Shown here piece by piece: positions 34,450 to 47,375 of a stretch of DNA of 64,000 nt (the first letter of the stretch is position 1; each line of letters opens with the position of its first letter). The notes under the pieces were generated by a model, which was not told where the DNA came from, made no database searches, and saw nothing but the letters and a program-made list of their open reading frames with translations. Source of the DNA: Zychaea mexicana (lineage: Eukaryota > Mucoromycota > Mucoromycetes > Mucorales > Lichtheimiaceae); NCBI RefSeq assembly GCF_025766255.1, contig NW_026516666.1:744001-808000 (forward strand). The letters run 5' to 3'. Made by a program: the position numbers and the translations under genes.

Positions 34450-36495
34450 TTACAAAGGGGCAGGTTTATCTAACGGATGAAACCGTAGAAGGGCAAGTTT
34501 ATGGATTCGATGACTCCAGATAGTAGCCGATGCCGGGGCGAGTGGCAAATTCTTGTACTCCTGGTAAATCTCCCGACCACCACTGGCGTCTTCTGCTGAC
34601 AGCATAGCATACAATGCATAATAGTAAGTGCGGACGAGCAGTCTTGCAGAGTCGGGCGAGGGATCGGTCTCTTGTAGCCGTGGTCGATAAGGCAACTTCC
34701 ACAAGGCACGTATCCAATCCAAATCACCGGCCATAAATGCCCCCTGTATTAATAGATCATATGTAGCTACGTCGGGGCAGGCTATGGGGGATCCATCGCT
34801 CCTTACGTACTGGCTTGTCATTTCGTCAAAGGTCCTTTTCACCGTCGGTAACCAGCGGCCAAAGCCAACGAGTCCCATAAAAAGTGCATTGTAATGGATT
34901 GTGGTCACTGTCGTGTCTGTCTCCTTGATTTCTTGCCAGAATTCCCATGCTTTGTCGGGTAAACCGAGTCGGGCATATGCAGTCAATAACGCAGTGCGTG
35001 CCAGATGGTCTGGTTTGTTGTAGTGTCGTACAATTGTGTCGTAGCATTCTTGGGCGGCCTTAGCATGTATATCGCGTCGAGATGGCGATGAACCTTCGCG
35101 GCGATGCCATGTTTTATCATCACCCTCATCATGGTTACTACTACTGATGCTGCTGCTGCTAGCATCCAAATCCCTGGTACCCGCTAGACCATGGGCTTCA
35201 ATGAGTACGGTGAGCGCAGCCTGGTCCAACACCTCGGCATCCGACAGTTTGGAGAGTCCGCGCAAGACATTGATGGCTTGAAGAGGGTTTTCATATATCG
35301 GCGAGTCAACAAACATGGTGGCAAGGATGGTATAGGTTGTTAGATTAGCGGGTATCCCTTGGTCAACCATTTCGCTGAAAATGTTGTACGCCTTGTCGTA
35401 TTCAAAAGACTTTGCATAGCCTTGAATAAGTGGTGCAAAGACATGGGCGGTGGGTCGCAGATCGAATGGTGACGCCCGCATGAGTCGAATGACTGCATGT
35501 GCTCTTTCCATATCGCCCAATTGAACGTATCCAACCACCAGATGTGCAAACACATACTCGTTTGGAGCCACGCCCTTTTCCACCATGGCCTTGAATATCT
35601 TTTCAGCTGTGTGCATGTCGCGACCGAGCACTGCATTCCGTATCGTCGTACCATACGTCACGACATCCGGACTCTGTCTCGACTTGCCGAGCGATTTCAA
35701 AATCGTCGACAACATCTGTTCAACATTACCCCGCAAATCCAACTTGCCATAAATATCCAGTGCAATATTGAGTGTTCGATCGTTGGGTTTGACGCCTTGT
35801 TTTTCCATCTCTTGAAAAGTTGCCTCCAGAGTCTTCCAGCTTGGCGTCGTCCGAGCGCGTGCGGCCAACAACAGATTGAACGTGATCACGTCTGGCTTCA
35901 AACCATGCTTGGTCGAGGCTGACCTGATGAGGCTGCTCAACTTGTCCATATATCGCATCCGTTCGCGTCCATCCACAGCACTCTTAATCCGCCGCAGGTA
36001 TGCTGCTGCAAGCTTGTTGTAAGTATACATAGTAATCGGCTGATTGCAATACATATCTCTGTTACGGAATATGACCTCGGCCCGTTCGACGAGATCCATC
36101 CGATCAAACAGTTCCAGAATCACTCGAAATTCGTTTTCGTCCCAAAAATAGCCCAGCGGTTGCACATGGGTCAGCAAGAGTTCTAATTGTCGATGGTACC
36201 GTCGCTGGAGTTGTTGTGCCTTGTAGTATGAATGTGTCGTAGTCGTTCCAGTCGTCGTCATATTCGAAGATGAACCGGTGTTTTTGCTGCTGCTGCTGCT
36301 GTTGTTGTTGTTGTTACCACTACTACTACTGCCTTCAGAACGAATGTCTGCCCGCAGACACGCAAGCAGTTGTTGTGCTATTGCGCGAGGAACGCCATGT
36401 TCACGCGGTAAATGGGCGATCGCTTCAAACGCCTCTAATGCCCTGACCCTGTCACCATTTTCCAAATGTGACCGGATCGTGATTGCTGTTGACAT
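34450..36495 (-). CDS. Pentatricopeptide-repeat (PPR) protein
   Basis: A single 681-codon exon. The N-terminal ~110 residues contain a helix pair and a low-complexity Ser/Asn/Thr tract (about 54-90). PPR motifs follow with typical 35-residue spacing: TYNKLAAAYLRR, KPDVITFNLLLAARA, KPNDRTLNIALDIYGKL, SPDVVTYGTTIRNAV, APNEYVFAHLVVGYVQLGDM, RPTAHVFAPLIQGYAKS and NLTTYTILATMF, with more divergent ones toward the C-terminus. PPR proteins bind organellar RNA; fungal members work in mitochondria in mRNA stability, processing or translation. A presequence is not obvious at Met 36495, but an upstream acceptor-like TTAG joins AKFDSHILPPQS in frame, so a 5' exon with the targeting signal (perhaps starting near 36623) is possible. 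Confidence 0.9.
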   Translation of the reverse strand: MSTAITIRSHLENGDRVRALEAFEAIAHLPREHGVPRAIAQQLLACLRADIRSEGSSSSGNNNNNSSSSSKNTGSSSNMTTTGTTTTHSYYKAQQLQRRYHRQLELLLTHVQPLGYFWDENEFRVILELFDRMDLVERAEVIFRNRDMYCNQPITMYTYNKLAAAYLRRIKSAVDGRERMRYMDKLSSLIRSASTKHGLKPDVITFNLLLAARARTTPSWKTLEATFQEMEKQGVKPNDRTLNIALDIYGKLDLRGNVEQMLSTILKSLGKSRQSPDVVTYGTTIRNAVLGRDMHTAEKIFKAMVEKGVAPNEYVFAHLVVGYVQLGDMERAHAVIRLMRASPFDLRPTAHVFAPLIQGYAKSFEYDKAYNIFSEMVDQGIPANLTTYTILATMFVDSPIYENPLQAINVLRGLSKLSDAEVLDQAALTVLIEAHGLAGTRDLDASSSSISSSNHDEGDDKTWHRREGSSPSRRDIHAKAAQECYDTIVRHYNKPDHLARTALLTAYARLGLPDKAWEFWQEIKETDTTVTTIHYNALFMGLVGFGRWLPTVKRTFDEMTSQYVRSDGSPIACPDVATYDLLIQGAFMAGDLDWIRALWKLPYRPRLQETDPSPDSARLLVRTYYYALYAMLSAEDASGGREIYQEYKNLPLAPASATIWSHRIHKLALLRFHPLDKPAPL

Positions 36496-36678
36496 GGATT
36501 GCGGCGGCAGAATGTGGGAATCAAACTTTGCACTAATGTGAGGTGGAATACGTCGATGACTGGTCTTTTTGTCGATTGTCGTTCGTTGACCGTTATTGCT
36601 GTGGTGGTGGTAGCGTTCGACATTGCTAAACGCTGTCTCGAGTTGCAGTTGTTGCTGTTGCGATAGTACTCTACTGTC

Positions 36679-36690
36679 GGCTATATATAC
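36679..36690 (-). promoter_or_regulatory. Possible TATA box of the PPR gene
   Basis: TATATATAGCC on the minus strand lies ~185 bp before the start codon at 36495 and ~60 bp before the alternative ATG at 36623. Position only; not verified. Confidence 0.3.
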
Positions 36691-36699
36691 CAGCAGTTA

Positions 36700-39600
36700 C
36701 ATTGCTTGCATTAATATTTTGACGCGTCGAAATCAAATGACTTTCTTTTGTTTACCTCGACAGGAACATGTTGAAAACGTTCGTCGTGTTGTTGTTGTTG
36801 TTGTGGCCACCGCAGGGCGTGAGATAAAAGACTGGTTTTCGAGTTCGTTAAGAAGAAATAACTGCCATTGCTGCAATAGGTGGCGATGTGCGTGCTGCCT
36901 TGTGGCAGAGTGCAGCCGCCCACCACAGTGCAAGTGGACCATAACCAAGGGGTTTTTTTGTTGTGTTTATACTCTGTTTGCAGCGACGGGTTCAAACAGT
37001 TTTGATTTTTGTTTCTGAGATTGAATTGATTTCTTTTTCTCCAGTCAAAGTCAAAGGCTTATAAAACAAACTAGCACCCTCTCCCCCAAGTTCCAAACGT
37101 CCTCGCTGACAGATTTGTCATGTGGAAGAGTAGACACTCTGACAACATTCAATTCAGCAGTAATGGACCGTCCAACATAAGAGCGTATGTACTATAGCTA
37201 GTTGTTTCTACGATGATATAAGTTAATGCTATTCTGTTGATATCTGAATGGCGGGCAATGGAGGAATTTACAAAAAAGGTGGCGCGACTTTTTTCCAATG
37301 AGTCGTGGACTAATTCGCACTACGACTCTATATATTGCATGTCTTTAGTATCATCCCGTCGCATACATGATATATTTTTTCGCGACTCACGTGGCAACTC
37401 CATCAAATTACTGAGTACTACAAAAAATGACCAAGTGCTTTGTTACATATTGTCTCGCTGTCAATGCGCAGTGTTGACGACGATAATGGTACGATTTTAC
37501 ATAGTATCCAATAAAGAATTTCTGGATAGATGGGCGAGACGGCATATGATGGATGGTTGCATGGTTCGCACACAATTTTTTAATCGATCAAGTTCCCACG
37601 ATAAAAGAGATGATTGCTGTGAGAAAAATGTGGAGAAAAAGAATTCCTGATCTATTACTACTGTGTATGCTTTTGACGGAAAATGTCGGTTACCATTACA
37701 TGGTTGTCATCGTGGGATTTATCATGAATGATCGATTAGATATTCCTTTTCTTCTTCTTTTTCGTCCGTGATCGTTTCTAGTAGTATCATAATATGAACT
37801 ATTTAGGGTGGGTAAAACGTAATGAAAGATCTGTACATCCGTATATCAAGCACAGCATCAGAAGGATGATAATGATAGACCCATGTATACAAGCATGAGC
37901 AGCACTTGGGTGTTCCACGTGCATATTACATATGATAGTGTCGCTTTTATTACTGAAAGGTGAGCCTACACTGCTACATTTACATATGTCAAAGAAGGCG
38001 CATTTGGTTGCACAACTACGACAGACTAGTGTTGTTGCTCAGGCCATCTCCACATTATCCCGCTGTTGATGCTCAACAAAACTTGGTACTCATGACCTGA
38101 TCACCTGTCTGCTGCTAGTGTATCAGATTGAGTGTAGCACATTATCATACATATGATACTTACCAGAATTCTTTAATTGTCCATTGTGCTAGAGAGTAGA
38201 GTTCATTATGTTTTCACAAGGAGAAAGGCATATCTCGTGCGTCCAGATCATTATATATGTTTACGGAGCAAACACCTTATTTACTACTTACGTAATCTAA
38301 TATCATAATGAATAACATTCCACGCTGCACAGTATTATACAAGAGCTTCCATCTACAAATGATCACACGTACATACAGTACTTCACTTATTGAGGACCAG
38401 TGGAATAGAATAGATGTGAAAACGGCTCTGATGATTCACGGGTGCTGCTGCGCAGTTGCTGGTCGAGTAACACATGCATGCACTTCTTCTATAATGTCTA
38501 CAATGTACTACATGTACACACAAAAAAGCCGACCTATCACAAGTTCCAACCTTTCGGTTTTTATATATCGCACAACGTATGCTACGCCCGTTCGTGCTTT
38601 CCCCCCTTTCCCCGTCCCTTATACTATCTTTAGCAAAGATATCCCCATTTGTCAATATCGTGCAGGTATATAACATTTTTTAGTGTAGTAGTAGGTCCAA
38701 AATCACGAAATATACTTTTTCTATTAAACATGCAACACCGTTACATATACGGACAAATTAACCCTCGAATAAAAGCATATTCACAAGCATCAAATTATGA
38801 AATGCACGCTGTCTTCATCTCTTTATCTAAGTCATCCTAACGGTGTCTTGTGTTGAGCAGATATTTATAGAAACGGCACAAGGTTTGTATTTTAGTGCAT
38901 AATCATAATCATCATTGTCAATACAACTGTTTTCTTTGAGTCTTGTGATTACCACGAAGGGTGGGTGCGGTTGAGGTTGGGTGCCTGAGCATTTTTTCGG
39001 GAAGCAAGGGCCCAGTATATAGTTTGAATTAAGGGTTCGTTTTTATAATCAGGTATAAATCATCTGAAAGATACATAAAATTTCATAAACCGTCAAGTGA
39101 CCAAAACATCCAAGCCGAGGGGGGGGGTGCACCGAGTCACTAGGACATATAGCTTCTTCTTAACTTTAGCAGCAATGGACCGATGCTACAGGTGGTGTGG
39201 GCGCACTTTGTTTTATTAGTAGGATCCAACTTTTATCTACCTGCTGCAGTGATTTAGCCAAATAATGTTATATAGCACCTTTCCATCATTATGTAAGCAT
39301 GGATTTGCAAAGGGTTCGTCACGTTGACATTGGAATGAGTGGCTATATGCTGCAGGAAACAAACCCCTCTGCTGTTATGCATATGAAAAATAGGGCTATA
39401 TTTACTAGTATGTAATGGTGCAAAGAGTCTCATCAAAACAAACAATTTTTTTGGGCTTCTTTTGCCATATGAAGAAACGAAAAATGGTTCCCAAATTTTA
39501 AATCCGGGTATGAGGTTGGGTTGGGTCTATACGTTGGGGACCAGGGGGTGTGGTAGTATAGTATTGTCCTCTTATACAAATTGATCTGTCGGAAACGTTA

Positions 39601-40940
39601 TAGAGTTGCACGGTTAGATATAGTGTTGAGAAAATGTACAAGTGGGAGCAAGCGGAAGAGCGAGTAGTGTATCATATGCAATATGTAATGAGCGGTTGTC
39701 ACATGAAACGAAAAAAAAGGGTCAGGTTTTTTTTCTAGAGATACACACACCACGGGAAATGCCAAAACGGTCTATTCGAGTAGTATCATGTACGAGGGCT
39801 GTCTCGCGGACATCATTAAATTCCTATAGGGCAAAGGTCCAAGTCTTCACAATAAATGACATACTGCTCAGCCGATATATATGCCATCATCCGATCCTAT
39901 CTGTCTTTGTAAAATACTGTGGCAGCAATAAGAGCAGTAATATATCATGCAGCTATGTAATACATACACCTTCAATTTTTAAATCAAATGTACATCAATT
40001 AATGGGAAAGGATGCTCTCGACCACAATTTGTTTGCGGGGTGGAAGCCAGCGCCGTTGTTACAACAGCTGCTGTTGGCGTCCATCGGATGTGGAAGGGAT
40101 ATAATAAAATGTAGTATGATTAGATATCCTAATTAATTTAAGTTTACAACAGCGGAGGTGATCTGCTACTAGTCCATTGGTGCTTGACTCGGTAAGTACT
40201 TAGTGCGCGGTATCTATAACGATGATGATATCAACTCTTATTTGGTTGTCTCGGTAACAATTTCCATGACGACAGACAGGATATTCAAGATGACAAACTA
40301 AAAGCTTTAAAGAACTGGGTTTTCTCTCATCAATATAATAGTATGCGCCTAAATTTGAGAGATTAGTTTTATTTTTTTTTCGACTAAACTCTTTCCGTAA
40401 CATCCGGTTTTGGGTAGTTGATGCTGCAATCACCGAGACAGAATCTAAAAAAAACTCCTCTTTCTTTTTGGCTCTCAAGCGCGTTCTGCCAAAAGATGCC
40501 ATCGACTATCGAGTAGAAAAATAGCTTCGTCTGCATTTGTCTCGGGAAGATACACGGCCAACTTCTAGAAGGCTGTACTTTTCCAATAGGCTGCATGGAG
40601 GGGGTGTGGAGAAGACCGGGCATTGAGGAAGAGGGCCAAGTGTGACATGAGGCACGTAAAAGGCAGGCTTATGTAACTGTAAAGTAAGGGCGTGCCGGGC
40701 CCGCCAAAACGTTCGCTTGCTGTTGTGTATGCGCGTGCGTGTGTACAGGCTGTCTGTTGTGTGCTATACCACAAGGCTGAGTTGCCCTTCTCTATTTTTC
40801 CTACTTTCCCTTCGCTCTCTTCTTCTTCCTCTCTTTTTTCTTCTTCTATTCCCTCTTTACTGCTCCCGCTCCAACTCTAAAAATCGGCTGCTTTTTTCTT
40901 TATTCAACGTCATTAGCACATCTCTCAGTTCCTCATTCAC
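36700..40940. other. Long gene-poor stretch
   Basis: Over 4 kb without a gene I can defend. Contains scattered short ORFs, and just before the PH-domain gene a CT-rich tract (about 40795-40880) that probably forms its promoter or 5' UTR. Confidence 0.4.
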
Positions 40941-40946
40941 CGTTTC

Positions 40947-42912
40947 ATGTTTTCGCCCCCTTTATTGACGGTGAAAGGAAATCAAGCGGAGCAAGACACC
41001 GTGGCGGCGACGGCGATAACAACAACAGCGACGGCTACGACGCCTATCATGGTGACAAAAGACGAGGCAGCAACCCCGTCGAGTTTATGCAGGCGGCCTA
41101 TCATTCTGAACACACACGATAAAACAACGTTTCGGCATTCGCTAGCATCACAGTACTCCAGCACTTCGGCCAGCGGATCCAGTCATAGCCAGCGATACAG
41201 CGTAGGCAGTGCTGACAGTCTTGGTCACGTCGACCCGGCTACGGGCGCGACAATGATGGATTACAATAGCACCAACAATAATCCCATGCGACGATGGTCA
41301 GCAGAGTCTAGCGGTTCCGACCACGTGTCTTCACAACGTAAGCATACCCTTTATTCTTTTCGCTTTGCCCAGCCCTATTCCCTCCCTCCCCGCACCTTCC
41401 ACTTGACCCCACCCTTGCCCTTCCTTCACTTCTTTGGAAGGGAGACCTCATATAACGATAGAATGGTTCATTGGCTTTGTTTGTAAGCGGGACATGAAAA
41501 AAAAAGTAGATAAACTCTCAAAAGAGACTTACACAAGACTCTTTTATTCTTTTTCGCTTTTTTTCCATAACATAAAAGCACCCTCGTCTCCAACAGGAAC
41601 GTCATTCTCGTCCCTCCCACCGTCATCGCGGTTTCTTTTATCTGGTGCTACCAGTTCTGAAGCGTTCCGAGAGCAAGAGCTGAGTCGATTTTACCCGACC
41701 ACGACATCAACCTTACGCCACATCAAAGCACTATCTGACCCCTTTGTCGTCATGCCCTCTGTTGCTGCAGCTTCTGCAGCTGCAGGTCCAACGAACGACC
41801 TTAATAATCACCATTATAAAAGCAGCGTTACAAACAATAACAAAATCAATCACAGCACGAGCACGCGTTCCTCCGAACCAATAGCAGCAACAACAACAAC
41901 AACAACAACACGAACACTCGTCGACCCATGGTGCATGTCAGTCAAAGCTGCTCTTGAAAATGCAATATACAGCAACTATCTGCACAAATACGAGACGCCC
42001 TCGTTTGCATTCGCACGTTCATGGAAACGTCGGTACGTCGTACTGGTCGACCGCATCGTTTACGTCTTCAAATCGTCCAAATCGACCAACCCAGCACGCG
42101 AACACTTTATCCTGACCGATGATACCCTTGTGTTCGTCTCAGAAGAATTTCAAAAGAGCTACGTCGTAGAGATCCGCAAGCCCTTGTGCAAGTGGTATCT
42201 GCGCTGCGAGTCGGCTTCACAAATGAAGTTTTGGCTCGAGGCCATGAAGAAAATCGTCGCGTGTGCCAAACTCGGTCATACCGGGTCCTTGTCGGCCGGC
42301 ATGCTGGCCAATCTCAAACTCACTGACGACTTTCGACTCTTGACCCTTACACAACAGCCTCAACCACCTCCACCATTACCGCCATCATCACAGCAACGAT
42401 CACTGTCTACATCGCCTAGAAACTCGACGCTGGTTGACCAGCAACAGCAACCTCATATAAAAATGACAAAAGCAAAACACCGATCGGCAATATACCACCG
42501 CGCGGCGGCAGCCGAAGCGCTTGCTGGAATTACAGGAACAGCAACAACACTGGCGAATGGTAGCAGTGGTGGTGGTAATAGCAACGAAACCTTACCACAG
42601 CCGCCACAATGGTGGAAGCAGTACTATCAGCAGCCCCAGCAGCAGCAGCAGCAACAGCCATCGGAAAATATAAATCGCCGAGCTAGCGCGCAAGTAGCCA
42701 CAACAACGACCGAGGCACTGTCGCAAGACAAGAGTTTGAAGCGCCAGTCCTTGGCAGAGATTCCGCACTGGCAATCCTTACTTCCTCCACAAAGACCGGT
42801 GCCTCAGTCGACGCCTCCTCCACCGCCAACGCCGCAGCCTTCACTATCGACGTCCTCTTCGCACGCACGTCAGCAACAGACAATACTTGCACCAGTTTCG
42901 GAAGACAACTGA
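40947..42912 (+). CDS. PH-domain protein with disordered flanks
   Basis: Exon 1 (40947-41337) and exon 2 (from 41597, or from 41579 with six more residues) join in phase 1 to give 568 or 574 residues. The PH domain lies at about residues 255-355: SYNLHKYETPSFAF-like start, RSWKRRYVVLVDRIVYVFKS (strands 1-3), FILTDDTLVFVSEE, SYVVEIRKPLCKWYLRCES and the closing helix QMKFWLEAMKKIVA with its conserved Trp. The rest is low complexity, rich in Thr, Ser, Gln and Pro (PPPPLPP, poly-Q near 42640). PH domains bind phosphoinositides or protein partners at membranes. Ser-rich flanks suggest a phosphorylated signalling or polarity scaffold (inference). Its 3' end is 531 bp from the next gene on the same strand. 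Confidence 0.85.
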
Positions 42913-43443
42913 GAACACACACACACTCTCCTTCTACTACTTGTTACACTTTCTCTCTCTCTCTCCCCAACCACATCACATCCAATCTGTAAAAATAGTT
43001 CCCCCAAACCCCTTTTCATCCTCTTATCCACACACTTTAAATGAAGACATCATCATCATCACTAACATCATCATCAACATCATCAATATTACTTCTTCCT
43101 GTCCACTCTTTTGTTTTCCGTTTCATTCTTCCTGTTCATAGTTGTACCAATCTTACCTACCACTCGCTCACACACGTCCGCACCCTTTGCATCCTCTGTA
43201 TAAAACGCAATGCACCTCGCTACAAAATACATACTTTAATAATGACTTTGATATCTCTTATATAAATGCCATCTGTCAGTTTCTCATGGCAACTTTTGTA
43301 ATCGCGTCGCTAGAAATCAGCATTACCATTTCTGGGTTCTTAAATGCTTGGAAAAAGCCACCCACCAAATTCAAGCAAGAGAAAAAAAAAGTTACCCAGC
43401 TGAAACTCCTTTTAAGTAATTACACACATTTCCTCTAAAAAAA

Positions 43444-44728
43444 ATGAAGGCAACAAGAAAAGCTTCAGTAAAGAAACAGGCAGAGGAGAAGAAGAAGCCA
43501 GTTGAATCGACCACCACAGCCACTACCACCACCACCACTACTACCACTCCACAACAAAAGGCTACTATCCTTGACACTGATCTTGTAAGAAGAAGGGCTA
43601 GGAGAACGAACACGCATGCCGGTTTCTTTTTTTTTTATAGATCGTGATCTCCAGGGTTATTACTCACTTTATAAAAACTCTCTTATCAACGACGTAGGCC
43701 AAGAAAGCCATTCACGCCTTGTACCAACATAAAGAATCGCAATCGAGCAACGACCTTTTGGAATCGACTTCTTACCTCCATGGCAGCATCACTGTAAAGA
43801 CCCTCAAGGCAGTAAAAGCACGATCGCTCAAGCCTTTTGTCTTGTATGTATATATTTATGTATTATGTTATCTCTCGAACCATCGAGCGAGCAAGAAACT
43901 AAATCTCGGCTCTCTATTAGTACGGTAAAACACTCGCCGTTCCCTTCTGACGCTGAAGTTTGCTTGATTGTACAAGAAGACAAACCCGTGTATGAAAAGG
44001 CACTTCGTCAAGAAGATATGAAAAATGTCAAGGTAAAGCAATTTGGATCTAGAAAGAGCAATTCGGGGTGGTGTTTTTTTTTTGTCGGCGTGTATTGCGT
44101 GTAGATGTGTATACTCATTTGGTTCTGTATCGATGTTTTTTCTTTGTAAAGGTATACACCCTCAAGGAACTGAGCGACTCATACAAACGCTACGAAGCAA
44201 AGAGAAAATTAGCAGCATCGTTCGACGTATTCCTTGTGGACAGAAGAATCATTTCGTTCATACCAAAATTGTTTGGCAAAACTTTTGCTGACAGAAACAA
44301 GTATGTATCCCTCCATCTTTCTCCATGTATCTATGTAAGAGTGGGTTATCTAACTTTGGACGCGATTTTTGTGTGTATAGGATGCCAAGACCCGTTGCAT
44401 TGGAGCGAAAAGCATGGTTAAACACTATCAAGCGTACTCTTTGCAGCGTAACCTTCCATGATAACAATGGACCAGTAAAGTGCGTATTACACACTGGAAG
44501 GGGGAGGAAAAAGGGATAGTTTCTAACATACCTTTACTACTACCATTCAGGTCTTTCAAGTTCAGTCATATGGGTCTCGGTGAAGAAGAGGCTTACGAGA
44601 ATCTTGCTGAAGCATTACCACAAATCCTTTCAAAGATTCCCGGTGGAGAGCGGAATGTCCAGGAACTTGGTTTGAGAATGGACCAAGGTATCACTTTGCC
44701 CATCTACAATTCGCTTCCAAGCAATTAA
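43444..44728 (+). CDS. Ribosomal L1-domain protein (RSL1D1/Utp30-like, ribosome biogenesis)
   Basis: Six exons, 43444-43584, 43698-43843, 43921-44032, 44152-44300, 44381-44479 and 44551-44728, give 274 residues. After a Lys/Thr-rich head (poly-Thr at about 22-34) the L1 fold appears: AKKAIHALYQHKE, then SPFPSDAEVCLIVQED, ELSDSYKRYEAKRKLAASFDVFLVDRRI, IPKLFGKTF, MPRPV (the typical L1p 'K.P.P' region), VTFHDNNGPVKSFKFSHMGLGEEE and ENLAEALPQIL. Proteins of this class (RSL1D1, yeast Utp30/Cic1 relatives) act in the nucleolus in pre-rRNA processing rather than as the ribosomal stalk L1. The intron in front of exon 3 joins PFVF to TVKHSPF in phase. The 3' end converges with the EF-hand gene. Confidence 0.9.
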
Positions 44729-45151
44729 CCTTCCTTTCCAAGCACACATACACACAAAAAAAAAATAAAGCATCCCCATCAGTTCCAGCATTCTTTTTAT
44801 CACTACTACTACCACTACTAATAACATAATAACAAAAATGACATGACAATGCTATTTTGGTTACGCGATAAAAGAGGATTTAGGTATATAAATAAAAATA
44901 AAATATATGCATTTGTATACTTCACATGATATAAAAGCCACTGTATCAAGTCAACAGAACAGAGGGAGAAAGAAAGAAAAGAGTAGGTATGCTGCCCCAT
45001 CATATTCTTTCCTTTCTTTCTTTCTTCCAATACAGCAGAGAGAAGGGCAAGAAGGGAAGGGCAAAGACGCGACAAGGTTATATAAGAGAGAGAATGTGTG
45101 TGTGTGTGTGTGTGTGTGTGACAGGAAATAGAGGTTCTGCTGGTAAAATGA
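44729..45151. other. Convergent 3' region with (GT)n microsatellite
   Basis: Holds the 3' UTRs of the L1-domain gene (AATAAA-like AAATAAAG at 44762) and the EF-hand gene. A (TG)n run lies at about 45095-45120. Confidence 0.5.
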
Positions 45152-46981
45152 TTAGGTATGTTGTTCATTGCTGTTGTTGTTGTTGGTAGCGGTGATGTTA
45201 TTGACCGTGTTTGCTGAAGCGAGCAGTTCACGCCGATTCTTTTCGAGTTCGTCGTGGTCCTGTTTCCAACACGCCAACACACACACACATACATATACCG
45301 TTTTTAGTCCATCATCATCTCACCTTTTCCTCCTTCTCCCCTTCTAAATTCTTTAAACATACCACAGGACTTGCACTACGAACCGGACTTGGCGGCAGAC
45401 CCATTGCTTGTGATTTCAGGCTGTGACTTGAAGATGTTGGCGTGGTGGGCCCGCTGTTCAGACGATGTTGCTGCTGATGGCTGTATTCCAAGAGTTCTGC
45501 TTGAGAAAGCCGGATCGATAGCCGGTGGTGACTATTTGCAGCAGCTGCGGTAGCAGTGAGTGACGATGGCGATCCTGGCGGCTTGGGGCTGTGACGGCCG
45601 TTGATGGCTGTCATTGAACGGCCTGATCGGAAGGAGCGTACGGAACCCGGTCGAGAAGGTACCCTTGGATGGTTGGAAAGATTATGTTCGGCGAGAAACT
45701 GTTCAATGAAATCGACAATCAGGGGTTCTTTCATGGCAGACAATTTGTATTCGTCGAATGACTACCACGGCATATGCGTTAGTACCTTTGGAAATATCAA
45801 AGAAAAAGCAGTAATCGTCCATCCATCCATCATCCACTGACTTGGAAACACTATCCCACGTAGCATATACACACTAGAAACCCCGAATGACTGCATTCAT
45901 TGTTGTCTTGTGATTAAATAAATCTGCACTTACCAGCTTGCCATCATTGTCCACATCCACATCTTCAAACATACGAGCAATCATATCTTTGATCTCTCCC
46001 GTTTGGTCTTCTTCAGAAAATGTATGCGACTATTTAAAGTGGATATATTATATATAAAGTATCAGTATGTATGGAATTTAAGAGTATCGATTTTTCTTTT
46101 TATGATCTGTCATATTAAAAGGAAATTTCATTGTTACCAGTTGCAACATGACACGTTCCAGCTCTGTTTTCGTCAGGTACCCGTCATGATTCACATCATA
46201 TAGTTTGAATGATACTATAACGAAAAACGAAAAGGGGAGAGACGTCCGTTTAGTATGATCTATGAACGACAACGACAATAACAACAACAGACCGCCACTA
46301 AAAAAGATCATCCTCCTCCTCCCCCCCCCACCTCTCCTCTCGTCCCATCATATGCGCAGTGCTTTACTTACAAGCGAGTTTTTCTTCCGCTGTGCCTTTC
46401 ATAAACACACTTAGTCCGTCAACAAATTCTCTATATTAAACAAAAATGAGCGTTACTGCATTGTTGAAATAATAAAAAAAGAGTTAGCTCGTACTCGAAA
46501 TCTATTGACTTGTTGTTGTCGACATCAAACGCAGCATAAAGTCGCTTTAAGAATATATCGTCATTCGGGGACATTGAAGGCACATATTTCTTGACTGTCT
46601 ACAAGTAACAGATGGTCCCAAACGGGTTGGGGGTGTTGGTTAATGATTGTATGTTGAAGAAGAGATAAAATAATAATAGTCGAGATTGCTAGATAGGGTC
46701 CCCAGATACAAAACAAACAACTCTAGACAACACAATGAGGAGGCATACCTCTCGAAAGACATCTTCTGTTATGCTACTGCTGTCAGATCGTTTGGGCGTT
46801 GAAGCTTCCAAATTATGCCGAAGATGCCGAATCTCCTGGTGAGAGACTACATATATACATACACATATTTAAAACAGTTAAATAACTTCATTGGGAGTCC
46901 ACTTTTGCTAATAGAGAACGATATACTACAGTGGGTCTTTCGTGCTAATGCCCTGTTTTCTTTGCTTCGTGCTTGTCCCAT
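45152..46981 (-). CDS. EF-hand calcium-binding protein with N-myristoylation motif and long C-terminal tail
   Basis: Eight exons, 46930-46981, 46749-46846, 46495-46598, 46372-46430, 46138-46214, 45934-46029, 45363-45761 and 45152-45259, give 330 residues with consistent phases. The N-terminus MGQARSK fits an N-myristoylation signal. Three canonical EF loops follow: DVDNNKSIDFEE, DVNHDGYLTKTE and DVDNDGKLSFDE, in a calcineurin-B/NCS-like arrangement (KLYDVNHDGYL, MIARMFEDVDVDNDGKLSFDEY). The first part (FSHQEIRHLRHNLE) resembles the opening helix of that group with a degenerate first hand. The C-terminal ~140 residues are Ser/Pro/Gln-rich and probably disordered. Calcineurin-B-type proteins regulate phosphatases or kinases in response to Ca2+, often at membranes; the long tail is unusual for them. 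An alternative end without the last exon (stop at 45315) exists if the GTATGT donor is not used. Confidence 0.88.
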
Positions 46982-47331
46982 GATGGTGAAGAGAAAAAAA
47001 GTCTTGTTTAACTGGTTTGGAAAAAAAATGACGGGGTGGGGAGGAGAAGTATATGAGAGAGAGGGAGGAGAAGCAAACAAAAAAAGAAAAGCGAACCAAT
47101 ATTAAGGTTGTTGTTCAAACTCTCTCGCAAGAGCGAGAGCGAGAGAGAAAGAGAAAGGAAAATCGTTTTTGCAGTTACTAGAGCCCACCAATAAAATGTC
47201 AGCGATTTTACTTAAAGGAAGGGAGCTTGATGGGGGGTCGAAGAGAGAGAGAGGGAGTGCTACTACTGCTACTAGTACCGTACATGGTAAATATAATAAA
47301 TTTTTGTCACCGTACGAGTCGATCTGTAATA
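46982..47331. other. Promoter side of the EF-hand gene
   Basis: GA-rich simple sequence (GAGCGAGAGCGAGAGAGA near 47131) and no gene. Confidence 0.4.
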
Positions 47332-47375
47332 GTTCTACTGATAGCGAATCGATTACTGAAGCGTCCTTTTTTTCA

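Noticed and set aside
40795..40880. CT-rich tract as a gene or triplex element
   Set aside because: It is simple sequence of the kind common in fungal promoters and leaders; no further structure.
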